In this document: positions 24,951-38,010 of the stretch, in pieces | Numbering within the stretch: position 1 is the stretch's first letter | Layout of the letters: each line of letters begins with the position of its first letter | Assembly (NCBI GenBank): GCA_037975125.1 | Contig: CM075853.1 | Coordinates: 32,318,613 to 32,382,612 of the forward strand | DNA length: 64,000 nt | Direction of reading: 5' to 3' | Origin: Latrodectus hesperus | Lineage: Eukaryota; Arthropoda; Arachnida; Araneae; Theridiidae | The notes under the pieces: generated by a model | The model's database searches: none | Seen by the model: only the letters and a program-made list of their open reading frames with translations | What the model was told of the DNA's origin: nothing | Made by a program: the position numbers and the translations under genes

Positions 24951-25843
24951 AGTGCCCTAAGCGGTTGCCAACACTGAAAATTCTTCACTCAGCATTCTAC
25001 ACGTTATCATGAATTTAACCTTTCTGTCATATACTTATATTAATCTGGTCGACTGATTACGGATGCAGACATGCATTCAAATATGTTTTATTAAATAAGA
25101 AATATAAATTTGTAGTTCAAAATTGTTCTATTTTATATATAATGACGAGTTATTTTAATATTATCCAAGCAAATTCAAATCGAAATAATTTTAGGGCTAC
25201 GCAGTTGAAAGTATTCAATTATGTTTTAACGTTGTATAAATCATAAACATCTTCTGACATTTCAATTAAATTTAAATTTTTCAATGTAATATCTAAAATA
25301 TTATTAAAATAAAAAATTTTAGTTAGTAAATTTTCCTTGAATCAGTAATTAAATATGGCTTTTCACACACTAAGAAATCTTTACTTCGATGAGAGCTTAT
25401 TCAGTTAGAACCCATAGTATAAAGTGAATTCTGAACCACTTCAAATGACATTTTAAGTGGGAATCGAACTTAAGAACTGGAAAAATAAAGAATATAGAAC
25501 TGACCCTTTAACTTTCAACTCAGTCCATTATACGGTCACTTTAACATATGACAATTAATTTGATACATTTTAAAGCAGATTCTGTGAATCTCTAAAATCT
25601 CTACCACGGTAAGATTCGAACTCACAAATCGATGAACTGAAGTCCAAAGGAATAATTATTCAATTAATGTCGACATTTTCATATAAGTAAATCAATGCGA
25701 AAACTACTCTTTATGTCTTTCTAATTCGATATTACGAATAATATTTGGAAATTCGTAACATACACAAATCTTGAATAAATTACTTACTAATAATGGTATC
25801 ACGGTACATTTTTGCTGGATAATCTCAACATTAACACACATAA

Positions 25844-25848
<5 letters not shown>
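24951..25848. other. AT-rich spacer with two family E SINE fragments
   Basis: Fragments at about 25400-25460 (gtataaagtgaattctgaacc, gtgggaatcgaactt) and 25568-25660 (gtaagattcgaactcac, gaactgaagtcc) match the right half of family E. Confidence 0.5.

Positions 25849-25918
<70 letters not shown>
25849..25918. repeat. (TA)n microsatellite
   Basis: A pure alternating TA tract of 70 bp. Confidence 0.98.
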
Positions 25919-25920
<2 letters not shown>

Positions 25921-27244
25921 TACTTTAAAAATTGCCTATTTATTTTTAAATAAGATTTTGTAAATATGCAAGTTACAATTAATTAAAATTTAAAAATTAT
26001 GAGAGATCGCTTTGAAATATATTTATAAATAAAATTACTGATTTCAGCCAAAAAGTAAAAATGCTTTTGTTTTCATTTTTATAGCGTAAAGTGACAAGTT
26101 ATACTAATAGCTATCCGTTTAAAACATATATCGTAAATTCATTATCCTAATTTTGAAAATGTAAATTAAAATTAATAATTATTTTAAATAAAAAAAATTT
26201 GCACATTTTTGATTGGGAAAAGGAAAAAATTCCACAAGGGAAAGTTTATGATTGAAATAGGTAAAAGTAATCATGTAAAAAATCAGATTCATAAAGAAAT
26301 GAATTTTCCTTTCCAAATAATATAATTATGTTAAATGCAATTAAACAAATTATCTCCACAAGTGAACAGCAGAATGACGTGCGGTGTTTAATCAACTAAA
26401 ATTAAAGCATTACTTTGAGAAAATTAAAGTGTTTTAACTGATGAAGTCCATTTCTTACTTTTTAATTAATAAAATGTTTTAGCAACAAAATAGAACCATT
26501 TGGTTAAAATTAGAATTGCTTCCTCATTATAATTATTCTTCCCCAGCTGAACGCTGAAGTCGAAAATAAGATTTCTTAAAATTAGAAAAATATAATGAAT
26601 AAATGAATGCATAAAATACAATGAAAAGGGAGTGTTAAATGAAAGAGGAAAAATTAAAGAAATAAGAAACAAATATGCATAAATGCAGATTCATTTACTT
26701 GCCTATTTTTTAATCTAGCATTGGCGAAATGCATTAGAGATAGTGAATTAGACCAAAGGGGCACTCAATGGAATAAACCGATTCAATTATAGGACTATGC
26801 AGATAACAAATATTTAAAGGTCAGAAAGTACAATGAGAAGATTTTTGAAATTTGTCACACCATAAAACTAAATTTATGGAATATCTGCCCTCAGGTGTAA
26901 ATGAGTACCTTTATTCATGAACAGTCACATCATTGGAAAAGTTAATTTAAATATCTTGGAACGATAAACAACGATGAAAGCAAGGAGTTGACAACAGAGA
27001 ATAAATATGCATTTTAAATGTTTCTTTGGACTGAGAAAACAACTTATATCGAACTTAATAATAAAAATAAATAAATAATTTATAAAACTTATATTTTGCT
27101 TTCTGACTGCTAGTGAAACCTGGATTCTTCACACCGATCTGAAAACACACGTTTGAAAATACCTCACAGCTAATTTTTGGTCCACTACAAGAGAGAGACT
27201 GTTTGTGAACAAGATACAATTTTGAGTTATACAGACTCTACAGG
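25919..27244. other. AT-rich spacer
   Basis: Nothing was identified. Confidence 0.5.
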
Positions 27245-27412
27245 TAACCACTGATAGCCCGTACTGGTCAACCATTGATAACCTGTATTCGGCAACCACT
27301 GATAACCTGTATTCGGCAACCACTGATAATCTGTATTCAGCAACCACTGATAGCCCGTACTTGACAACCACTGATAACCTGTATTGGGCAACCACTGATA
27401 ACCTGTATTGGG
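27245..27412. repeat. 24-bp minisatellite, 7 copies
   Basis: Seven consecutive 24-bp units of the form caaccactgataacctgtattcgg, starting at 27245, 27269, 27293, 27317, 27341, 27365 and 27389, with few substitutions. Since 24 is divisible by three, all frames that avoid stops stay open; on the minus strand one frame repeats TGYQWLPN and another YRLSVVAE. A T tract follows at about 27434-27450. I see no start, splice sites or domain that would make it coding, but a repeat with a multiple-of-three period is worth noting. Confidence 0.95.
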
Positions 27413-28001
27413 TATTGCAATTAAAATCACCGGATTTTTTTTTTTTTTTTAGAAAATGCCATATGATCTGAGGACAGAAGATCTCCAACAAGATGATCGG
27501 ATAATATTGAGAAAGACTTAATGTCTTGATGATTAAGAACTGGAGAGCAAACACTAAAAAACGCGCGTAGTTGAAGTAGCCAAGGAATGTAAGGAGATGT
27601 CATGCTTATCAAGAAAAAGAAAATTGAATGAATGGCAGAAATTTATAACACTCCCGATGACACTACATCAAGAAATAATATACAGTCATACTGGCTAAAT
27701 TATTTAGTTACATAAGGATATATTCAATAAAACAAGAAATCAAAATTTTAAGCAGAAAAAAAAATGTCGGCACAATTTATCGTAAATTTTTAATATAGAA
27801 ATTGCGCATTCAAAAATATTTTCATACTTATATTCTAAATTGCTACATTCTCATTTGCAACAGTTACAAGAATATCTTACATTTTCCTTTTTCAAATCTC
27901 AATCGAAGAGAATTAGTATAAATCGAACTAATCTTACGATTCCTTTGGGCAAAAATGCAAATTAAGTAATCAAATGTTAGTGAATATAAGCAATACATAA
28001 A

Positions 28002-28003
<2 letters not shown>

Positions 28004-28061
<58 letters not shown>
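28004..28061. repeat. (TA)n microsatellite
   Basis: A pure alternating tract of 58 bp. Confidence 0.97.
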
Positions 28062-28066
<5 letters not shown>

Positions 28067-28980
28067 TGATAACCGTAATAAACACATATCACAAAATTTT
28101 CTAATTACTAGATACGCATATCACAATAAGCGTAACAAATATATTTTTTAAGTTCTTAAAAAATAAAATTATTTCTCATCAACGAATTCATTGATTTATT
28201 TTTAATCTTTATAAAAAAAACAATATTTTTTCAATAAACTATTAAAGATATTTTTATGAAACACCATCGTCCAAAATTCTATAACGTGGTATTAGACTTT
28301 GCTTGATTACAACAACCAATCAGATAAAAACGAATGTTTAATTTATGCACAACATAATATCAAATAAAATACTTCAATATTTTTTTAAATATTTAATTTT
28401 TCCTTTCTATGGAAAAATAGGCATAGCTAATCTTTATATGAATGAAGAAAAGTGTGTTTGATGGAAATTCGATAATTTTATTCTGTAATTAATACAATGT
28501 GTTTTTCATTTCATTATCAATTTGAAAAAATAAGAAAATAACAAAGGTTCTGTTACTAATACTTTAGACTGTAACTTAACACAATTTTTGAAAATTTCTA
28601 ATGTTCCTTAAAATTTTTAAAAACAGTTTCTGACGAAGTTAAAATTCAAGCTAGGTTATTTTAATGTTTTTACACTTGCTCGAATAAAATAAAGGGTGAA
28701 AGTAAAAAAAAAAGGTGAAAAACCCGTTGCACGAGTCATGATGCACGTGCAGCAAAAAAAAAAAAAAAAAAAAATACTGGAACTTAATTTATTTTTACTT
28801 TGATGCAAAAAAGTATGAGGAAATGCTACATTGCAACAACTTAATTCAATGTAAAAGATGGAGGAGGGGAAACGATGATAACTGATACAAGATGCTTTAA
28901 TGCATGTGTTATTATCATATAAGTGTAATGGTTGCAAGGAGGTTGCCAATTAACTTTAGGAAACTATTTTTCACACTTCT
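28062..28980. other. AT-rich spacer
   Basis: An A tract lies at about 28754-28774. The 97-codon minus frame at 28656-28949 crosses it as a Phe run and is not credible. Confidence 0.5.
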
Positions 28981-28989
28981 GAAAAAATA

Positions 28990-29300
28990 TAACCTTCAAA
29001 CAGCTGAACAGGACAGCTTTAGTTCAGTTGCAATGCATCTTCCTAATAGTCCCAAACGTGCTAGATCGAATTAAGGTCTGGGGACTGTTCTGGCCAATTC
29101 ATACGCTGTAGCAGCTTTCTGACATATTGCATAAAGTTAAGTATTATCATGCGATAACCGAAAAGAATAAGTAATAAAATTAACGTAAGATGACATGAGA
29201 TTCCAACACTTCGTCTACAAACAGTTGGGTCACCAAATGGTCATTTCGAATGATGTGCTAGTCCGTTTATTCAACAATGCAAATTCAAGCTCATACCACT
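28990..29300 (-). pseudogene. Tc1-like transposase relic
   Basis: Minus-strand translation gives two stretches of the Tc1 catalytic domain in the correct order. TQLFVDEVLESHVILR (29183-29230) matches the segment usually reading AQRYVDEVLxPHVxPF. RMNWPEQSPDLNSI followed by a stop and HVWDY (about 29050-29110) matches the region around the catalytic Glu, usually RMDWPARSPDLNPIEHVWD; here the Glu codon has become TAG. The QDNARPH segment between them is not readable. Frames are shifted, inverted repeats are not seen, and the copy is much older than the mariner at 35114. Confidence 0.72.
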
Positions 29301-29990
29301 CATCCACTTTGTCTGTAACGTGATCTTTTTCCAACGTTTTAATCTTCAAACTTCTCATGGCTGAAGTCAAATTTCAATGTGAATTAGTACTCATCAAAAT
29401 AAACATTCGGTACCAATTTACATCTGATATCCAACTTCCTTTTTTTCTCGATTCACCCACAAATAAATTAAAAGCAAAATTTAAATTTATTGTTAATGAC
29501 GATATGTGAAGTAAATATTATATTTTAGATGAAGGTTTTTGAAGGAAGTCAATAAAACTATTTATTATATTTTATGCATTTTAATATATTAACGCATATA
29601 ATTAAAAATAAATAATATAAAAATAATAATAAAGCTATAAAAAATTCAAATTAAACTACATGGAAATGAAATTCATATTTTTTAAATCTTGAATCTATTA
29701 ATATTCGACGGGGAATCGCAAACTCTACATGTCACTGTAGATGTTCCTTTATTATCAAAGTTTTAATATTTACTCGAGCAATTATTTTTCGAGTAATACA
29801 CGTATGAAAAATATAGTAAAACTGAAAAGTATCACAAGAACGTAATTCGTCAATTTCACCCAGTAGATAAAATAGAGACACGCACTACATAATAATGCAA
29901 TTACGTTAGAAATCCAGCCCCAACTTCATAGGCAATTATAAAACTTTGCGAATTAAAACTTCAAAACACACCGTCGGGACAAGGCCGTCG
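29301..29990. other. AT-rich spacer
   Basis: Possible further Tc1 remains continue to about 29375 on the minus strand, but they are too eroded to place. Nothing else is seen. Confidence 0.4.
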
Positions 29991-29999
29991 TCTCGATGA

Positions 30000-30260
30000 T
30001 TTATAATTTTAAATTAAGTCATCGTCTATAAAAGGGTCACATAATAGGCTTCATTCGCCAAGCGCGACGCCCATCGAATTCCCCTCGGTCGCTGCCACGG
30101 AGTAGCTGTCTTCATTAAGCCTTCTCTTACAGACACCGGGGCATGGGGCGGCAATCGGAGGCGCCCCTCGCTTTCAGGGGAGTAGAAATGCGCCGGATAG
30201 AAGGAAACAAAATACCATTATCCGAGAATTCCTTTCAAATTCTATAATTCGGCAAGGAAA
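30000..30260 (+). promoter_or_regulatory. GC-rich island with TATA box and Inr-like motif
   Basis: A TATAAAAG box (30027-30034) is followed by TCATTC at 30051-30056, a match to the arthropod initiator TCAKTY. The spacing is about 26 bp from the first T of the box to the initiator A, slightly shorter than usual. Downstream to 30180 is the most GC-rich stretch of the window. A strong acceptor-like sequence (gccttctcttacag, ending 30132) and a 34-codon frame from ATG 30143 to TAA 30247 (begins MGRQSEAPLAFRGVEMRR) lie inside. It could be a promoter with first exon, an internal exon or an intronic enhancer. No gene identity can be given. Confidence 0.3.
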
Positions 30261-31595
30261 TAGCTCCATCCCTGAACCATGAATGGAAGAAAAATAGAAA
30301 AATTAAGGCGAAATGCCTTTCATTTGACTCCTAAAATGAGGAGTATTTTCGTAGTTTCCAACATTCCTAGCCAGTCGAGTACAACTAAAAAAAATAAATA
30401 AAACCCAATATAATATTAGTGCCTTTTATTTCCAGCTGCTTCTTTCAAAGAGATCAAAGTCGTTATACACTGGCATCTAGATGCATGCAATTTTCAACCA
30501 CGTCGATATTTCAATTAGAAAACTTTTTCACACCACAAAAAAACAATGAGACAATAGATCTTGGGAATATATAACTAATATCAAAAATGTCTTCCAACTA
30601 TAACTCATTAGGATTGCAGCTGAATATTTGATAAATAATCCTAGAAAAATATTCCTTCCTTTTTAATAATATTACTCTTGTTTATTCCAGCGCTTTTTAT
30701 ATAATGCATCTTGAACAAAATTGCTTAGATGACATATTGCAGTATCATTGTTTTTTACTTTTTAAACGCCGTAGATTCAAAAGATAACCAAGACACCGTT
30801 AATCAAATTTTCCTAGTTAACCGAACAATATTCATCAAACGATGAGGATGGTGCCACACAATCCGTTATCTTCAAAATATTTCACTCAGATGGTTTAAAG
30901 CATGGGAAAGGGTTGTATCTTACATTGATGAATTGGCTGATTTGTCACTTTGCAGTTGCTTCTTTCATATGTGAGTAAAGTGAACAAGAAGCTAGGATTT
31001 AAGGTAGATTCCGAACCACTACGAACACCCATGACCTAAGAGAAAATTATTCTTATGAACTACTGAATTAAAAGTCAAATCGGAAACGATTCTGGCAGCT
31101 CGATAACTAATATTTGGAAGCAAGAGAAGTTCACGCTAATTAATCACTGTTGTTTCTAAAATATTAATACACCACATCAAAAGCAAACATTTCTATATAG
31201 CCTAGATTTCTTAGGAAAATAATTTTTTTAACTTAACATAAAATGAGTTCACTTTTTTCCAATTTTTTATTGACTCATGTGTAGTTATTTATATGTTATA
31301 TTAACTCCGTATGACTAAGATAGAAACACAATGAATATTGGCTAATGTAGAAAAATTTTGTTCAATATTAGGTATTACTCATGTGGGGGACAACTTTCAC
31401 ATCATTTGCTTTTCGACGAGCTCTCTAATGATGTGAATTTTGCAACCATTTTGTTATTTTAAGATAAATATGTTAAAAATGCATTATAAACTTAATGCAA
31501 TGACTTCCTGCATAATGTACTTTTCGATCCATCTGAAAAATAGATTTACAGTTGATGTGTTCTACAATTGTAAACTTTTTTATGTCTTTTTAAAG
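30261..31595. other. AT-rich spacer with a family E SINE fragment
   Basis: About 30970-31112 resembles family E (taaggtagattccgaaccac, gaactactgaattaaaagtc). Nothing coding is seen. Confidence 0.45.
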
Positions 31596-31880
31596 CAATG
31601 ATTCTCAATCACTTTGTTGTCGCGGTACACTTTTAACTACTTCAAAATATGGCGGCACGAAAAGAGAAAGACAAATTTAAAATTTGTTTATATACCTATA
31701 ATACACTGTGTAAAATATCTTATGATAAAAAATTTTGAAGTGCAAAATAAAATAATATAATATGTACTACAAAAACATTATATTTATTACTTCGTAATAA
31801 AAAAGGATAATAATTTTTATATATACTTTTAAAATTGACGGCACACAAAGATGCCGAGACACAGTGGTTGAAAATCACTG
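31596..31880. mobile_element. hAT-like MITE, 285 bp
   Basis: The ends are imperfect inverted repeats: caatgattctcaatcac at the left pairs with ttgaaaatcactg at the right end, 17 of 21 positions matching. They resemble the hAT end signature CAGTGRTTCTCAA. An 8-bp target duplication with one mismatch (ttttaaag/ctttaaag) lies at 31588-31595 and 31881-31888, the size made by hAT transposases. Near both ends is a gcggtacac/ggcacac motif typical of these elements. There is no coding capacity, so it depended on a transposase from elsewhere. Confidence 0.8.
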
Positions 31881-31888
31881 CTTTAAAG

Positions 31889-32790
31889 AATAGAGATGAT
31901 TAGAAATTAAGAAAATCATGATTAGAAAATAATCCATGAAACATTTATCTAGAAAGATAGAGTAAGATTCCTAGCAATTTTTTCCTAAGTATCAAATTTT
32001 TTATTGAGATGAGTATTGAATGACACTATTCATCTTGTTACTAATCGTAGTTAATCTTTAATAACACTTTAAATGGTGAAGTCATATTGTTCCTTTGGAT
32101 TTGTTTCCCTTATATAAAACTGAATAAGCACAATTCGTAGTATGTCGGTTGTTCTGCTGTCACCTTTCTCCCCGGGGGGATACATTCGGTAGAGACCCAC
32201 TGTTAAATCATTACAAACACCCACGTCCAAAATGGGAGCCAGAATTCAAGACCATTTAGACACAAGAACAAATGTTAACCATCCAGTTGACAGCTCAGCA
32301 CAATTTTTTGAGCTAGACACAAAATTCAGCAAAAATATACACGCATTTTTATATAGGTTACATTGAAAAATGGGCAAGAAGTAAATTTTTAAAACTTTTA
32401 GTATATTTTTGTTTTATGATTTCTTTTTCTCGTTAGAGCGTGATGCGGAATACAAGAAATCAAGCTAAATTTGCTGCGATTTCAAAACGACTGAAAAAAG
32501 TTTTTTTCTTACTATTTATATTTTTATTTTACAATTAACTTAAATAATTATTTTGTATATTCTTAATGTTTGCGTAATTTCTTTGCGAATTAAATATTTT
32601 CACAAAATATTCATAAAAACATCCATGAGAAAATAACTAAAATAAACCATTTACATGCATCTTTTTAATAATGCAAATAACATTTTAACAATAATGTGTT
32701 GATATAAATTAGACAAAATTAAATAATATTTCAATAAAATAAATTCAAACATCAAAAAAACACTGAAGTTTAAATAGATACGACTGCGAA
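31889..32790. other. AT-rich spacer with a family E SINE fragment
   Basis: About 32160-32302 resembles family E (aatcattacaaacacccacgtcc, aaatgttaaccatccagttg). Nothing else is seen. Confidence 0.4.
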
Positions 32791-32794
32791 AAGA

Positions 32795-32952
32795 ATGCGC
32801 TTACGTTTAAAATGGAAGAGGAGGAAGCTGACAAAAGAAAAAGTCCGACTCTCACTTCCGATAAAAATTTCGTGCCAAACACTCCAGTTGGCGGATCTTA
32901 CAACCACTATTCGTGTCACGTTCGCCTACACGATAGCCACTCAATAAAATAA
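32795..32952 (+). CDS. candidate small ORFs in a GC-richer island
   Basis: Two overlapping plus-strand frames are open. One runs from ATG 32812 (context aaaATGG) to TAA 32952 and encodes 46 residues, beginning MEEEEADKRKSPTLTSDKN. The other runs from ATG 32795 to TAA 32947 and encodes 50 very basic residues. The first has the better start context and composition. Because both are open, GC content alone may explain them. The island continues to about 33110, where gaaaatg/cattttc and ccggg/cccgg could pair as a hairpin. Confidence 0.2.
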
Positions 32953-33318
32953 AAAGGAAATTTATTAAAAATAGAAAGAAAGGAAAACCATCGTGGGTAA
33001 TTTACGGAGCAATTTACGATTCCATTCAATCAGCCGTTTCTAAATGATTTTGACCGGGAAAATGGGAAATTCATTTTCCTTTTTGATCCCGGGGGAAATA
33101 TTGCTCATTAAATAGAATCTTGTAGCGCGCTATGTTATCATTGTGGAAAATATTAATGGACTCAATTTAATTTTCATATGTGATATACGATGTTCGAAAT
33201 TCCGTTCCATTCTGCTAAGTGAAGAAATTACGAGTCTTCACTGAATAAATTGTATGGAATTTCAAGATTCAATGTGTTTATTAAATTAATTTAATATATG
33301 TGTTTAAAATTTAATTTA

Positions 33319-35113
<1,795 letters not shown>

Positions 35114-36006
35114 TTAGGTTGGTGCGTATGAAATGTCGGATTCTTAAGTGATTGTATAAAACTGCATATCTTTCTTCAAAAGCTGTTTATTCAATCAAAG
35201 TATGCTCCATTCGCTTCAATACACTTCTCCCAACGAGATTTTAAAGCGTAGATGCCTGTCTTAAAAAATTTTTGGTCTTTAGAATTAATAAACTCTGATA
35301 TCGAGTTTTTTAGACTGTCTTCATTTTCATAGTGTTTGCCCCTTAAAAACAGCTCTAAATGCTTGAAAAAATGAAAATCGGTGGGCGAGAGATCCGGTGA
35401 ATATGGTGGATGCTGCAATGATGAGCATACGTTTAACCGATCCAGCTTATTTCGCTCTGTCAGTGCGTGCGGTACCCACTTGTCCATCTTCTTAACCTTG
35501 CCAATCTCAGAAAGGTGTCTCAATATCGTTGTATGGTCAACTTTCATCCTGATAGCAAGTTCCCTCGTGGATACGGCTGGATCCGCTTCCACTAGAGCCT
35601 TCAGGTCATCATTCTTCACAGACGTTTTGGGTCTTCCGCGCGGCTCATTTTGCAGTGAAAAATCGCCAGTCCGATATTTTTCGAACCAACGCTGCACTTT
35701 CCGATCGTTAACCGTATTCTCCCCAAACGCTTGGTTTATGTTGCGTGCAGCTTTTGCAGCACTATTACCAAGTTTGTACTCATATAAGAAAATGACGCGA
35801 ATGTCGGCAGAATTCATATCGGCAATAAACTCAAAAGAAATAAAAAAGGGAAGACCTTCGAGAAAACCTATTTTGCTGAAATGAGTCTCTGGCAATGGAC
35901 AATACGAGTATGAATGAGGTTATGCCAAATACAAAAGTATAACGAAAACAGGGAGGAAAACGTCCGCATGTAAAGAGAATCCGACATTTCATATGCACCA
36001 ACCTAA
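35114..36006 (-). mobile_element. mariner transposon, internally deleted, with near-perfect TIRs and TA duplication
   Basis: The 893-bp element begins TTAGGTTGGTGC and ends in its complement. The first 31 bp at each end match with one difference (position 13, G versus A). A TA dinucleotide flanks each end (35112-35113 and 36007-36008), the mariner target duplication. The intact ends and open frame point to a recent insertion. Autonomous mariners are usually about 1.3 kb, so about 400 bp is missing, all inside the transposase gene. The end sequence resembles that of Hsmar1-like (cecropia) mariners as I remember them. The element could still be moved by a full-length relative. Confidence 0.95.
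35191..35817 (-). pseudogene. mariner transposase with in-frame deletion of the catalytic core
   Basis: The frame is open from ATG 35817 to the stop at 35191 (208 residues against about 345 for the family). An earlier ATG at 35895 adds 26 residues but lies before the conserved start MNSADIRVIFLYEYKLG, so 35817 is preferred. Residues 1-115 are the paired DNA-binding domain: helix-turn-helix motifs with FGENTVNDRKVQRWFEKYR and RELAIRMKVDHTTILRHL, a GRP linker, then GKVKKMDKWVPHALTE, the usual WVPHxL motif. Directly after NVCSSLQ comes HPPYSPDLSPTDFHFFKHL, which holds the third catalytic Asp. The segment between, about 135 residues with the first two Asp (TGDE and HDNA motifs), is gone without a frameshift. 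The product could bind ends but not cut; such truncated transposases can interfere with active ones (inference). Confidence 0.93.
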
Positions 36007-36008
36007 TA

Positions 36009-36250
36009 CATACATAGCGGTTGCAGACGAATTCGAACTGCGCCTTAGGTCTAACGGGTTTGGAATACTCGCCCATCACTAAGCGCTTCGCAATTTTGAA
36101 CCACGGTCAAATGAAGAGGTGTCACCTGAGGTGGCATACTTTTCTCCACATCCACACCACACCAGCGGAAAGATTTTGGACATCACAGCTGAACCTGGAT
36201 ACGTCACCAAGCCACGTGTGTATAAAAGACATGAGATGGCATAGTAAATA
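36009..36250 (+). repeat. dispersed spider-type repeat, GC-rich
   Basis: A GC-rich block directly abuts the mariner's right target site. Its plus frame reads GLEYSPITKRFAILNHGQMK, a peptide I remember as recurrent in predicted proteins of orb-weaver spider genomes, where it reflects a repeat. That recollection is not verified here. The block ends near 36245. The frame and its antisense shadow should not be annotated as genes. Confidence 0.5.
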
Positions 36251-36457
36251 GAATATAATATAAAATTCATTTCAATATTCACTGGGTAAAGCTTTCAAGG
36301 AAGAATATTAATAGGCAAATGTCCCACACACAATGAGTATGATGTATTTAACTAGTAACATAGCAAACAGCCAAATATAACATAAACAATGAGACAAGTT
36401 CAAATGCAGCACAAGGGAGAAATACCGGAAAACTTCTAAGCCCCCACCTCAACAAAT

Positions 36458-36808
36458 TCACATACGTATATAGTACTCGTCTTTAATTATTCCACTAAGA
36501 TTGCTATCAAACCCGGAACTCTCCACTTTTAAAAATCTCTGTGCTGTCATTACGTTACGAAGAGCAGATTTGCGAAAGAAATATAAAGTAAAGGAATTTA
36601 ACTAATTCTTCCTTTTTACTATAATGGAAAAATAAGTCTGATAACGCCATATTTCACCAATAATGCCCGCCAATTGTGTGTAATCGACCAGCATTTTAGC
36701 ATTCTCAAATGTAGATATTACCGTGATATGCCCATGATTAAGAGCTCTGATAGCAGCAGTTAAGTACGCTTTCGCGGAAGATGTCGTCTCCAGGGCAACA
36801 TATCTTTC
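36458..36808 (-). CDS. candidate coding exon, RNase HI-like fold without catalytic residues
   Basis: On the minus strand an acceptor (actataatttcag) at 36809 is followed by 117 codons in a single frame interrupted by only one TAG (about 36600), ending in TGA at 36458. Composition is GC-richer than the flanks. The first part reads ERYVALETTSS, AKAYLTAAIRALNHGHITVI and STFENAKMLVDYTQL. It can be laid on E. coli RNase HI: TTSSAKAYLTAAIRAL against TTNNRMELMAAIVAL, and TVISTFENAKML against VILSTDSQYV. In that alignment the catalytic Glu and second Asp are replaced, so it would be inactive. After the TAG comes FRKSALRNVMTAQRFLKVES. The TAG may sit in a short intron (gtaaaaagg just before it) or mark decay. 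The domain assignment is my inference; it could also be an unrelated host exon or a retroelement fragment. Confidence 0.4.
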
Positions 36809-37837
36809 CTGAAATTATAGTAATTAGTTTCGTAAAGTTATGATGACAAAATCCTGAAATTGCTTTCAAGTCAGTGATTAAGCTTTTGCCATACAAGACC
36901 GTTGCACTCGTTTAACATCATTACATAAAGTTTTCTCTCTTTATAAAATGATGTAACTTTCGTGTGTAAATAAATCAAGAGGAATAAAATTATATTTAAA
37001 CATCACACTCAGACTCTACTAATTTTCCAGAAATATTTTAAGTATTCTATGAATCTATTAATTGATTTGATCGTTTAAAAAATACTTGTTAGATAAATTC
37101 TTAAATATTGTAAATTATAAAAAAAATTTTAAAAAGCTAAAAATTAGAACAACTGAAAGAAAAAATTGTGATTATGAGCAATCCTGTGCAAATAAAAGAG
37201 TGTACTAGAAAGTTAATTTGACTAGATTTATGATTTAAACTAGATTATCAATCACAATGATTATTCCCAAACAACGTGGTGGAGTGGAGTCAAGAACTAT
37301 TGAAATATGAAAGAGTGAATGCTGACCTTTAAAGTAGCAGCTAGGCAATTTAATAGAAGTGCAAGACAATACATGTAAAAATGTTACATACACTGATATT
37401 TTGTACACAAAAGTCTTTTATTATTACCGTTCATTTATTTTATCCAAACAAATGTTAGTACAAATGATGGCACATTCATCAATTAGTATTATAATATGCC
37501 TGTATGAGAATTTATGTGTATAATTGACTCAAGCTCTTATAATTCTGTAAAAGTGTTATACTTACACACTTGCGTATAATTTTTGATTACATGTCTGTAG
37601 TTCTATTAAAGCAGTATGCAAATAGTGTAACGGAAATCACTAAAGTTTATACATAGGAATTTCGGAATCAATGATCCCAGGTTCGATACCAGCCATTGTT
37701 GAACAATAGCTATAATATGTTTCATTAATATTCTCTGAGCGCTTACCGTTTGGTTGGATATTTAGGAGTGATTCAGGTTTCGTTTTTGACAAGACGATGA
37801 ATACAGATCATAATGAAAAGTACTGAGGAAAGACAGT
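36809..37837. other. AT-rich spacer
   Basis: No upstream partner exon for 36458-36808 was found. A lone plus-strand B-box-like sequence (caggttcgataccagcc, about 37679-37695) may be a SINE remnant. Confidence 0.45.
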
Positions 37838-38010
37838 TTGGTTTGTCTGTTACTCAACAGTCATTTTCTGCACACAAGGGGGATAATTAGACAGGAACCT
37901 ACGGTTAAAAAAGGATTCCGAACCATTACAAACATCCAGGGTGAGATTCGAACTCACAAACTTTTGAACCGAAGGCAAGAGCGCAAACCACTCGACGACT
38001 AGCTCGACAA
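37838..38010 (-). repeat. tRNA-derived SINE, family E
   Basis: A good copy: gtttggtttgtctgttactcaac, tgcacacaagggggataattag, ttccgaaccattacaaacatcc, then a B-box complement (gagattcgaactcac) and gaaccgaaggcaagagcg. The head is on the minus strand. Confidence 0.82.

Noticed and set aside
27245..27412. CRISPR-like array
   Set aside because: The 24-bp units are contiguous with no spacers and the genome is eukaryotic; it is a minisatellite.
28656..28949. 97-codon minus frame
   Set aside because: A poly-Phe run from an A tract keeps it open; no other support.
35381..35884. 167-codon plus-strand frame
   Set aside because: It is the antisense shadow of the mariner transposase frame.
36021..36282. 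Overlapping open frames on both strands next to the mariner
   Set aside because: They lie in a dispersed GC-rich repeat, are open on both strands and have no gene structure.
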